Shown: positions 44,162 to 51,586 of the stretch, one piece after another
How positions within the stretch are numbered: the stretch's first letter is position 1
Layout: every line of letters begins with the position of its first letter
Source: JARRPM01 sp963792815
Lineage (GTDB): Bacteria; Pseudomonadota; Gammaproteobacteria; Pseudomonadales; Halieaceae
Assembly (NCBI GenBank): GCA_963792815.1
Contig: CAWBXR010000013.1
Coordinates: 1-64,000, forward strand
Reading direction: 5' to 3'
Length of the DNA: 64,000 nucleotides
Translations under genes and position numbers: made by a program
The notes under the pieces: generated by a model
What the model was told of the DNA's origin: nothing
The model's input: only the letters and a program-made list of their open reading frames with translations
Databases searched by the model: none

Positions 44162-46354
44162 ATGACTGAACCCCTGTTCTGGCTGGCGCCTGTCGCCGCG
44201 CTGGTCGCCCTGTTGTTTGCCGCCCTGTTTTTTCGTTCGATGCGGCGCCAGGATGAGGGTACGCCGCTGATGCGCAGGATCGGCGGGCATGTGCGCGAAG
44301 GCGCCATGGCCTACCTGCGCCAGCAGTACCGTGTCATGACAGTGGTCTTTCTCGGCCTGGCCGGGCTGTTCGCAGTGCTAGCCTTCGGCCTCGAGGTGCA
44401 GAACCCCTGGCTGCCCTTCACCTTTCTGTGCGGCGGCTTTTTCTCGGCGCTGGCCGGATACATCGGTATGCAGACCGCCACCCTGGCCTCCACCCGTACT
44501 GCGGCGGCGGCCCGTACCTCTCTCGGGGAGAGCCTGCGGGTGGCATTTCGCAGCGGCGCCGTCATCGGCCTGGCGGTGGTTGGGCTGGGTCTCGCCAACT
44601 GCGCGGGCTGGTTCCTGCTGGTCAACTGGCTGACGCCGGCGTCCGCGGACGGGTATCGAATGGTAGTGGTAGCCACCACGGTGCTGACATTCAGCATGGG
44701 CGCGTCCTTGCAAGCCTTGTTTGCACGGGTGGGCGGCGGCATCTATACCAAGGCCGCGGATGTGGGGGCCGACCTGGTGGGTAAGGTGGAAGCGGGCATT
44801 CCCGAGGACGACCCTCGCAACCCGGCGGTGATCGCAGACAACGTCGGCGACAACGTGGGGGATGTGGCCGGCATGGGGGCAGACCTGTTCGAGTCCTACT
44901 GTGGTTCCCTGCTCGCCGCCTGCGCCCTGGGCGCCGCGGCTTTTGTCGGCGACGATGTACTGCAGGCCAGGGCGATCACCGCACCCTTCCTCATCGCGGG
45001 GCTGGGTATTCTGGTTTCGATTGTCGGAGTTTTCATGGTCAGGACAGGGGAGGATGCAGACCAGGCCGCGCTGCTCGCCGCCCTTTCCCGCGGCATCAAT
45101 ACCAGCGCCGTGTTGGTGGCGCTGGTTTCCCTGCCCGCGCTCTACTGGCTTGGTATGCCCAACCTGTGGGGCAGCTGGGGCGCGGTGGTGATTGGACTGC
45201 TGACCGGGATTATTATCGGGCGCGCCACGGAATACGCGACATCCTCCACGTACCCTGCAACAAGGGCCATTGCCGCCGCGGCGGAGAGCGGTCCCGCCAC
45301 CACGCTGATCGCCGGGATCGGCTCCGGCATGCTGTCAACGGTGGTGCCGGTGATGGCCGTGGCCGCCGGTACCCTGTTCGCCTTTTTGTCCAGCGCGGCC
45401 TTTGATCCTGCCGAGGTCACCCGGGGACTTTATGGCGTGGCTATCGCGGCGGTGGGCATGCTGTCCACCCTCGGTATTACCCTGGCCAGCGATGCCTATG
45501 GACCCATCGCCGACAACGCCGGCGGCAATGCCCAGATGAGTGGCCTGGGCCCGGAGGTGCGCGCCCGCACCGACGCGCTGGATTCCCTGGGCAATACCAC
45601 CGCCGCCACCGGCAAGGGTTTTGCCATCGGTTCCGCGGCGCTCACTGCGCTGGCATTGATAGCCTCTTACCTGGAGGTGGTGCGGGTCACGCTGCTGCAG
45701 TCCGGGCACGCCGTGTTGAGCCTGCCTCACGACGTCCAGGTGGCTACTGTGGACGCCAGCCTGGTGGATTTCATGGTCTATTTCAATGTCAGCCTGTTGA
45801 ACCCTGTGGTGCTGGTGGCGCTGTTCATGGGCGCCATGTCCGCCTTTGTTTTCAGCGGCCTGACCATGCAGGCGGTTGGGCGAGCCGCCGGGGCGATGGT
45901 AACCGAGGTGCGCCGGCAGTTCCGCGAAATGCCAGGCATTCTGGAGGGCACTCAGGAGCCGGACTATGCCCGCTGTATCGAGATATCCACCCTGGGTGCC
46001 CAGCGCGAAATGATCTGGCCCTCGGTGATCGCCGTGGCCACGCCGGTGGTGGTGAGCCTGTTGCTGGGAGTGGCGGGGGTGATCGGCCTGCTGGTGGGAG
46101 GGTTGTGCACCGGTTTCGTCATGGCGGTGTTCCTGTCCAACACCGGCGGGGCCTGGGATAACGCCAAGAAGTACATCGAGGCGGGGCAGCACGGCGGCAA
46201 GGGCTCACCGGCGCACCGCGCCGCGGTGATCGGCGATACGGTGGGCGACCCCTTCAAGGATACTTCCGGCCCCAGCCTCAACATCCTGATCAAGCTGATG
46301 AGTATCATCGCCATCTCGGTCGCCAGTCTGGCCGTGTCCTACAGTCTCGTATAG
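44162..46354 (+). CDS. hppA: Membrane-bound K+-stimulated-type pyrophosphatase (ion-translocating)
   Basis: Inner-membrane pump that hydrolyses pyrophosphate and exports H+ (or Na+). 730 residues with about 16 helices. The substrate-binding signature is intact: DVGADLVGKVEAGIPEDDPR and NVGDNVGDVAGMGADLFE (about residues 199-240), with further sites at DAYGPIADNAGGNAQM and KGSPAHRAAVIGDTVGDPFKD. Ion dependence: GNTTAATGKG (residues 477-486) has Ala481 and Gly484, the pair found in K+-dependent enzymes, instead of Lys and Thr. K+-dependent pyrophosphatases include both H+ and Na+ pumps; I cannot decide. It ends the PLD/LssY_C cluster and converges with pldA. Confidence 0.95.
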   Translation: MTEPLFWLAPVAALVALLFAALFFRSMRRQDEGTPLMRRIGGHVREGAMAYLRQQYRVMTVVFLGLAGLFAVLAFGLEVQNPWLPFTFLCGGFFSALAGYIGMQTATLASTRTAAAARTSLGESLRVAFRSGAVIGLAVVGLGLANCAGWFLLVNWLTPASADGYRMVVVATTVLTFSMGASLQALFARVGGGIYTKAADVGADLVGKVEAGIPEDDPRNPAVIADNVGDNVGDVAGMGADLFESYCGSLLAACALGAAAFVGDDVLQARAITAPFLIAGLGILVSIVGVFMVRTGEDADQAALLAALSRGINTSAVLVALVSLPALYWLGMPNLWGSWGAVVIGLLTGIIIGRATEYATSSTYPATRAIAAAAESGPATTLIAGIGSGMLSTVVPVMAVAAGTLFAFLSSAAFDPAEVTRGLYGVAIAAVGMLSTLGITLASDAYGPIADNAGGNAQMSGLGPEVRARTDALDSLGNTTAATGKGFAIGSAALTALALIASYLEVVRVTLLQSGHAVLSLPHDVQVATVDASLVDFMVYFNVSLLNPVVLVALFMGAMSAFVFSGLTMQAVGRAAGAMVTEVRRQFREMPGILEGTQEPDYARCIEISTLGAQREMIWPSVIAVATPVVVSLLLGVAGVIGLLVGGLCTGFVMAVFLSNTGGAWDNAKKYIEAGQHGGKGSPAHRAAVIGDTVGDPFKDTSGPSLNILIKLMSIIAISVASLAVSYSLV

Positions 46355-46369
46355 CCAGCTGCGCGCGCT

Positions 46370-47410
46370 TCAGAACGGGTCCGACAGGCTGACGCCGATA
46401 CCGATGCGATTGGTGCTCTCGTTGTAATCGATCAGGCTCTCGCCATAGCCGTTGAAATACTGGATATAGCCGCTGAAGCGCTGGCTGATCGGGAAGGTCC
46501 AGTCCAGTTGGATGGCTCCCTTGTTGTCACTGCTGAGGTTGTTGCGCAGGGTAAAACCGAGCGTGTATTCCGGCCACTTCCAGACCCCCTGCAACTGGCC
46601 ATTGCCCATATAGTCATCAATGTCCGGGTTATCGTCGTCCTTGTTGCTTTCCGGAATCCGGTACCAGGCGCTGGTCACCAGGGAAAAATTCCTGTGTTCG
46701 AACAGGGCCGAGGCGATCACCCGGTTCCAGCTTCTGGACTGGGGCTCGGAGCTGCCGTTGGACTGGTGGGTGAAGCTCAGATCCAGGCGCGTGTTGTGGA
46801 CTCCCATGAAATGCCAGTCGTTGGCCACGCTGAGGATCAGTTCCGGCTGGTAATCGGTTTCCCGGAAGGGCGAGGAGACGTCGGTGTTGTAGACCTGCCA
46901 CCAGTTTTCCTGGGTGTAGGCGCCCCACAGGTCCATATCCTTGCCGAGGATATCCTGCCAGATGATGGCCTTGAAGCTGATCTGGAACTTGGCTTCCGCC
47001 TGGTCCATGCCGTCTCCAGGGTGCTGCTCTTTCCAGGACTCCTCGTTGATATTGCTGTTAAAGGTCAGCGGCAGCAGGTAGTTGCGCTTGTGGGGGATGA
47101 TGACAAAGCGGTTGTTGGCGTTGGCTTTTTCCTCCTCCAGGCGCTGGGAGATAAATTCCTCTTCTTCATTCCCGGCCTCGGCAGTCGTAGCGTCACCCGC
47201 CAGCTCTGGCCCGGTCGACTCTGCGTCGGCAGTCGCCGCTGCAGGGGTAGCGCTGTCCGCGGAGTTAGTGCCGCGCCCGGCCAGGGCGTCATAGCAGGCC
47301 AGCCGGGAGCTATCGTCCGCCAGCGCGGCACAGTCGCCCAGGGAGCCGGCCTGGGCCGTACCCGCGCCACCCGCAATGAGCAGCGTGGTGAGTAAAATCG
47401 GGTTTTTCAT
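46370..47410 (-). CDS. pldA: Outer-membrane phospholipase A (OMPLA)
   Basis: 346 residues. Signal peptide MKNPILLTTLLIAGGAGTAQA is followed by an ~85-residue acidic, Ala-rich extension with a cysteine pair (GDCAALADDSSRLACYDALA), longer than in E. coli PldA. The barrel then begins (RFVIIPHKRNYLLPLTFNSN). The catalytic set is in place: His215 and Ser217 in FTHQSNGSS, and Asn229 in SRSWNRV, with the same His-Asn spacing (14) as E. coli H142/S144/N156. The protein ends in Phe. The enzyme removes phospholipids that reach the outer leaflet, active as a calcium-dependent dimer in the family. A perfect inverted repeat lies just upstream. Confidence 0.92.
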   Translation of the reverse strand: MKNPILLTTLLIAGGAGTAQAGSLGDCAALADDSSRLACYDALAGRGTNSADSATPAAATADAESTGPELAGDATTAEAGNEEEEFISQRLEEEKANANNRFVIIPHKRNYLLPLTFNSNINEESWKEQHPGDGMDQAEAKFQISFKAIIWQDILGKDMDLWGAYTQENWWQVYNTDVSSPFRETDYQPELILSVANDWHFMGVHNTRLDLSFTHQSNGSSEPQSRSWNRVIASALFEHRNFSLVTSAWYRIPESNKDDDNPDIDDYMGNGQLQGVWKWPEYTLGFTLRNNLSSDNKGAIQLDWTFPISQRFSGYIQYFNGYGESLIDYNESTNRIGIGVSLSDPF

Positions 47411-47453
47411 TACTTACGCCTCCTCCTCAAGCTGCCGAGCGCTCCCCCCGTTG

Positions 47454-47471
47454 GGTCGAATTCATTCGACC
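47454..47471. promoter_or_regulatory. Perfect inverted repeat in the pldA upstream region
   Basis: GGTCGAA (47454-47460) and TTCGACC (47465-47471) are perfect reverse complements around TTCA. It lies about 44 bases before the pldA start and about 100 bases before the divergent lipoprotein gene. It could be an operator or an RNA hairpin in the pldA leader; no regulator is assigned. Confidence 0.4.
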
Positions 47472-47570
47472 GAATACCGACATAACGCTAATCTACCCGC
47501 CAACGCCCCGGGATGCCCCTCTTTTCCGGGCTGTCGACCAAAAACCACGGCATCTTACTGGAATCGCCCC

Positions 47571-48248
47571 ATGCGACACTTTCGCTTTTTACTTCCAGCC
47601 CTGCTCTGCCTGCTGCTTGGCGCCTGTGGCGGCTACGAAATCAGGAATCTGGCGAAGACGGATATCGACCTGGTGGCGGACGAGTTCATCGAGGAAAGCC
47701 GCAGTGAAGTGCGTGAACTGATGGTCAAGTTGTACAAACGCAACCCCGACCAGCTGGCGGCCATTCCCGGCATGACGGTGAAAGGCCGGCTGGCCCAGTT
47801 CAAGGTGGCCCGTGGGGTGCTGGATTTTCCGGAACTCGACGGCCTGCAGGGCATCGAGGCAATGAACCTGACCTTCGATCCGGATTTTCGCGGCGACAGG
47901 GTTTTTGCCCTGGTGGTGGGCCTGGGGAGCATGCTGCGCCAGGCCTACGGCTACAAGCCTGAGCTGTTTATCCACGACCGGCTCAATGGCGCGGCCCTGC
48001 TGACCAGCGCACGCAACGTGGAGATACTGCTGTGGAAGCTGAAGCACACCCGCAAGCCCAACGGCGATCCTTACCTGGTGACCTACGAGTACAGGGGGGT
48101 GATCGACAACCTGAGTTTCGAGCGACTTTTCGGCAAGCTCATTGTGTTGCAGGAAATGATGGCGCGGATTGCCGGGGACAGGGGCGACAGGGCGGTTACC
48201 CGATCAGTGCACGCGTTCTCATCCGTATTCCTGCCGATGCCGATCTGA
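47571..48248 (+). CDS. Hypothetical lipoprotein
   Basis: 225 residues from ATG 47571. MRHFRFLLPALLCLLLGACGG is a textbook lipoprotein signal with lipobox LGAC; the long open frame upstream of it has no signal and is non-coding. The mature protein starts with an Asp/Glu-rich helical stretch (DIDLVADEFIEESRSEVREL, then MVKLYKRNPDQLAAIPGM) and has a compact alpha/beta core. It is most likely anchored in the outer membrane. I do not recognise the family. It is divergent from pldA and followed after ~118 bases by the hydrolase-mlaA run. Confidence 0.65.
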   Translation: MRHFRFLLPALLCLLLGACGGYEIRNLAKTDIDLVADEFIEESRSEVRELMVKLYKRNPDQLAAIPGMTVKGRLAQFKVARGVLDFPELDGLQGIEAMNLTFDPDFRGDRVFALVVGLGSMLRQAYGYKPELFIHDRLNGAALLTSARNVEILLWKLKHTRKPNGDPYLVTYEYRGVIDNLSFERLFGKLIVLQEMMARIAGDRGDRAVTRSVHAFSSVFLPMPI

Positions 48249-48366
48249 GGCCGGTCGGCATCCCCCCGCCCGGCTGTAGCGCTGTGCGGTTACAACAAAA
48301 CGGGTGATTTGGCAAAAATTTCATGCCAGAATGCGCCCTCGCTCTGGGGACATTTCTGGACTTCAT

Positions 48367-49662
48367 GTGAATATCACAAACATATCGCGACGCCTCCTGG
48401 TGGGGCTCTCGCTGTTGGTAATCTCATCTCTTGCCTTCGCCAGGGCAACAGTAGAGGACTACGGGTATCCGATCACTGACCGCTTCGTCGCAACGATCCT
48501 GGGCACGCCGGAGGGCTACGAGGCGGACCTGCCCAAGGATATTCCCTTCAAGAAACGCCGGCTTGATGTCTTTCCCGAGAGGCACCTGCCTGACCTGATC
48601 TGGTACGGCCAGGAGATGATATACGGTGAAGCACTGCAGGATCACCCGGCTCCGCTGATTTTCCTGATCGCCGGCACCGGGGCCGCCTCCAACGGGGCCA
48701 AGAACCTCAACATGGCCAGGGCTTTCTACAAGGCCGGCTTTCACGTCATCTCGGTAGCGTCTCCCACGTTTCCGAATTTCGTCTCCGCGGCCTCCAGGAC
48801 CGGGGTGGTTGGCCACGCGGAGAGGGACGCGGAAGACCTCTACCGTGTAATGGAGATGATCTGGAAAAAACTGGAGGGGGACATCGAGGCCACCTCCTTC
48901 AACCTGACCGGCTACAGCCTTGGCGGTTTTAATTCGGCCTATGTCGCCAAACTGGATGAGGAACGCAAGTCATTCAATTTCCGTCGGGTGCTGTTGATCA
49001 ACCCCCCCGTATCGCTCTACAACTCCATCTCACTGCTGGACCGCATGGTGGAGAACATCCCTGGGGGGGAGGACAATTTCAACCAGTTTTTCAACAAGCT
49101 GGTGGAAGGGTTCGGCAAGATATACAAGGACCAGGACGAGATAGGAGGTGATTTCCTCTACCAGGCCTACAAGGCGATGGATCTCAAGGATGAGGAACTA
49201 GCCGCCCTGATAGGAGTGTCTTTCCGGCTGTCCTCCGCCTCCATGGTATTCACATCGGATGTCATGACCGATTTCGGTTATGTCAAACCCAAGGGCCTGG
49301 TGCTCGACCGTTATGCAGACCTGACCAGGTACAACCAGGTAACCAATCGCCTTGGCTTCACCGATTACTACCACGATTTTTTCTACCCCTATTACAAGGC
49401 GGACTACCCCGATATGTCCCGGGACGAGTTTATCAGTGCCATCAGCCTGCGGGGGATTGCTGATTACCTGCGCAGCTCCCCGAAGATTACCGTAATGCAT
49501 AACCAGAACGATATCATTCTGGAGCCCGGCGAAATCGAATTCTTCAACGAGGTATTCGGCGAGCGGGCGACCATTTATCCTTTCGGCGGCCACTGCGGCA
49601 ACATGAACTACCGCGACAATGTGGCGCATATGGTGTCGACATTCACCGAGGGGGCTAACTGA
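48367..49662 (+). CDS. Secreted alpha/beta-hydrolase upstream of mlaA
   Basis: 431 residues from the GTG at 48367, giving a signal peptide (VNITNISRRLLVGLSLLVISSLAFA); an upstream ATG at 48331 would add 12 residues. The hydrolase core shows PLIFLIAGTGAASNGAKNLN, the nucleophile elbow FNLTGYSLGGFNSAYV, KITVMHNQNDIILEPGE with a candidate Asp, and PFGGHCGNMNY with a candidate His. Homologues are often mislabelled protein kinases; no kinase motif is present. The stop overlaps the mlaA start (TGATG), so the product is made together with MlaA, and a lipase or acyl-hydrolase role in phospholipid handling is a reasonable guess. Confidence 0.75.
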   Translation: MNITNISRRLLVGLSLLVISSLAFARATVEDYGYPITDRFVATILGTPEGYEADLPKDIPFKKRRLDVFPERHLPDLIWYGQEMIYGEALQDHPAPLIFLIAGTGAASNGAKNLNMARAFYKAGFHVISVASPTFPNFVSAASRTGVVGHAERDAEDLYRVMEMIWKKLEGDIEATSFNLTGYSLGGFNSAYVAKLDEERKSFNFRRVLLINPPVSLYNSISLLDRMVENIPGGEDNFNQFFNKLVEGFGKIYKDQDEIGGDFLYQAYKAMDLKDEELAALIGVSFRLSSASMVFTSDVMTDFGYVKPKGLVLDRYADLTRYNQVTNRLGFTDYYHDFFYPYYKADYPDMSRDEFISAISLRGIADYLRSSPKITVMHNQNDIILEPGEIEFFNEVFGERATIYPFGGHCGNMNYRDNVAHMVSTFTEGAN

Positions 49663-50414
49663 TGAAATCGATTACCCTTCGCTCCTGTGCATTGCTGGCG
49701 CTTCTCGCCCTGGGGGCCTGCAGCTCGACCCCGCCGGTCGAACCCCAGGCGTCATATCCGGAACCGGTTTTTGCCATTGATCGCGTGGTGCCGGCGGATG
49801 CTGTAGATATCACGTACGTCTACGACCCCTGGGAGGGCATGAACAAGCGCATCTACAACTTCAACTACCATTTCGACCAGTGGGTTTTCCTGCCCGTGGT
49901 GCGTGGCTGGCAGGCCGTTGTACCCAGGCCCGCCCGCAGCGGTGTGCACAACTTCTTTGAAAACTTCAGGGACGTGCGCACCATGGCCAACTCCATTTTG
50001 CAGGCCAGCCCGACCAAGTTTTTCCAGAGTACGGGGCGGGTGCTGGTCAACAGCACGATCGGCCTGTTCGGGGTGATCGATGTCGCCACCAGCATGGGCA
50101 TGGCCAAACCGGATGAAGATTTCGGGCAGACTCTCGGGCACTGGGGCGTCGGCACCGGGCCATACCTGGTGCTGCCATTGCTCGGTCCGTCCAATGTGCG
50201 CGATGGTATCGGCCTGGGCCCGGACCTGGTGCTGCAGAACTATATCCAGGACGACCTGCTTGCCCAGCCGGTAAGGGCGACCGCATTCCTGTTTGACAGT
50301 ATCGATACCCGGGAAAATACCACCTTCCGTTACTATGAAACCGGGTCGGCTTTCGAATACCAGACGGTGCGCTGGCTGTACTCCACCAAGCGCGAACTTG
50401 ACGTAGAAAAGTAA
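49662..50414 (+). CDS. mlaA: MlaA (VacJ) lipoprotein, outer-membrane lipid asymmetry
   Basis: 250 residues, lipobox in LLALLALGACSST. MlaA sits in the outer membrane with an OmpC/F-type porin and removes phospholipids from the outer leaflet for return by MlaC and the MlaFEDB transporter. Family blocks: YDPWEGMNKRIYNFNYHFD, NFRDVRTMANSILQASPTKF, GLFGVIDVATSMGMAKPDED and FGQTLGHWGVGTGPYLVLPL. Its start overlaps the hydrolase stop. No mlaFEDCB genes lie in this window. The next gene, a solute-binding protein, starts 12 bases on. With pldA nearby, this part of the window holds two outer-leaflet phospholipid defence functions. Confidence 0.93.
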   Translation: MKSITLRSCALLALLALGACSSTPPVEPQASYPEPVFAIDRVVPADAVDITYVYDPWEGMNKRIYNFNYHFDQWVFLPVVRGWQAVVPRPARSGVHNFFENFRDVRTMANSILQASPTKFFQSTGRVLVNSTIGLFGVIDVATSMGMAKPDEDFGQTLGHWGVGTGPYLVLPLLGPSNVRDGIGLGPDLVLQNYIQDDLLAQPVRATAFLFDSIDTRENTTFRYYETGSAFEYQTVRWLYSTKRELDVEK

Positions 50415-50426
50415 TCGGGGACCACT

Positions 50427-51578
50427 GTGATCCGTAACCTGCTCCTATCTTTATGTACCCTGGCTCTCACCCTTGCGGCCGGGGCCTATGCCGTCGAACC
50501 CATCAGGATCGGCACCACCCAGTCCCTGACCGGAAACCTTCAGGAGTTCGGCACCAACCAGTTGCGCGGCCTGCAGATGTGGGTAGGCGACGTGAATGCC
50601 CGTGGTGAGCTGCTGGGTCGTCCCGTGGAGCTCGTTCACTACGACGATGGTTCCGACCCGGCGCGCAGTGCCCAGCTTTATAAGAAGCTGATCCAGGAGG
50701 ACAAGGTGGATCTGCTGGTCGGTCCCTACTCCTCGAACATCACCATGGCAGCCAGCCAGGTGGCGGAGCAGTTCGACTTTCCCATGCTTACCCTTGCCGC
50801 TTCTGCGGACGCGATCTGGTCCCAGGGTTACGAGAACATCGTGGGTCTGGATACGCCTTCGACGCGCTATATGGACGTCGCGCTGGATGCAGCTGCCGCC
50901 AACGGCGCGAAAACCCTGGCGCTGGTCTACGGCGATACCGACTTTACCCGGGACGTTGTTCCGGGTGTGCGCAGCAAGGCGCAGGAACTCGGTATCCAAC
51001 TGGTTCTCGATGAATCAGCCGGCAGTGTCGCAGATATTGCTCCCATGGTTAAACGGCTGGGCTCTGTCGATGCCGATGTCATCATGGCCATCGCCTACCT
51101 CGAGGGTGGGGTGGACCTGGTGCGAGCCTTGAACCAGGCGGGGGTCAAGCCCCGCATGCTGGTGTTTGGGGTGGCTGCCTCACTCGCTGAATTTGGCCAG
51201 GAACTGCTGGGCGAGGCCGAGGGGGTGTCTGGCGTGACCCAATGGCTGCGCGGCATACGCTTGCCTGGCGCCCAGGACTTCGCCTATCGGTACCGCAAAC
51301 TCTACGGCTACAACCCGGGGGCTTATGCCGCGCTGGGCTATAGTGGCGGGCAGGTGATGGAAGCGGCGGTGCGCCTGGCCGGCACCACCGAGCACGCGGC
51401 GGTCCGTGAGCAGTTGCACACCATGGTGTTCAATTCGCTGCTGGGGATCTACAAGGTCGACGCCGACGGGCGCCAGGTGGGCAAGAACAATTACCTGCTG
51501 CAGTGGCAGGGCAAGGACCGGCGCCTGGTTGAACCCGGCATCATTGCCGAGAGCAAGCTGATGTACCCGATGCCGTAA
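50427..51578 (+). CDS. Periplasmic type-1 substrate-binding protein (branched-chain amino-acid-like)
   Basis: 383 residues, GTG start at 50427, Sec signal peptide (LLLSLCTLALTLAAGAYA). The Peripla_BP_6 fold is recognised by IRIGTTQSLTGNLQEFGTNQ, LRGLQMWVGDVNARGELLGR, YDDGSDPARSAQLYKKLIQ and DLLVGPYSSNITMAAS. Members bind Leu/Ile/Val, amides, aromatic acids or other small carboxylates. There is no Liv permease or ATPase gene here, so it is an orphan, cotranscribed with mlaA 12 bases upstream. It could work with a remote ABC system or as a signalling receptor. Confidence 0.88.
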   Translation: MIRNLLLSLCTLALTLAAGAYAVEPIRIGTTQSLTGNLQEFGTNQLRGLQMWVGDVNARGELLGRPVELVHYDDGSDPARSAQLYKKLIQEDKVDLLVGPYSSNITMAASQVAEQFDFPMLTLAASADAIWSQGYENIVGLDTPSTRYMDVALDAAAANGAKTLALVYGDTDFTRDVVPGVRSKAQELGIQLVLDESAGSVADIAPMVKRLGSVDADVIMAIAYLEGGVDLVRALNQAGVKPRMLVFGVAASLAEFGQELLGEAEGVSGVTQWLRGIRLPGAQDFAYRYRKLYGYNPGAYAALGYSGGQVMEAAVRLAGTTEHAAVREQLHTMVFNSLLGIYKVDADGRQVGKNNYLLQWQGKDRRLVEPGIIAESKLMYPMP

Positions 51579-51586
51579 GGCCTCCC

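Noticed and set aside
44154..44165. TTGATCAA just before the pyrophosphatase start as an FNR site
   Set aside because: It lacks the four-base spacer of the FNR consensus and overlaps the start codon.
48304..49662. Serine/threonine protein kinase label for the hydrolase before mlaA
   Set aside because: No kinase loop motifs are present; GYSLGG and the fold pattern indicate an alpha/beta-hydrolase.
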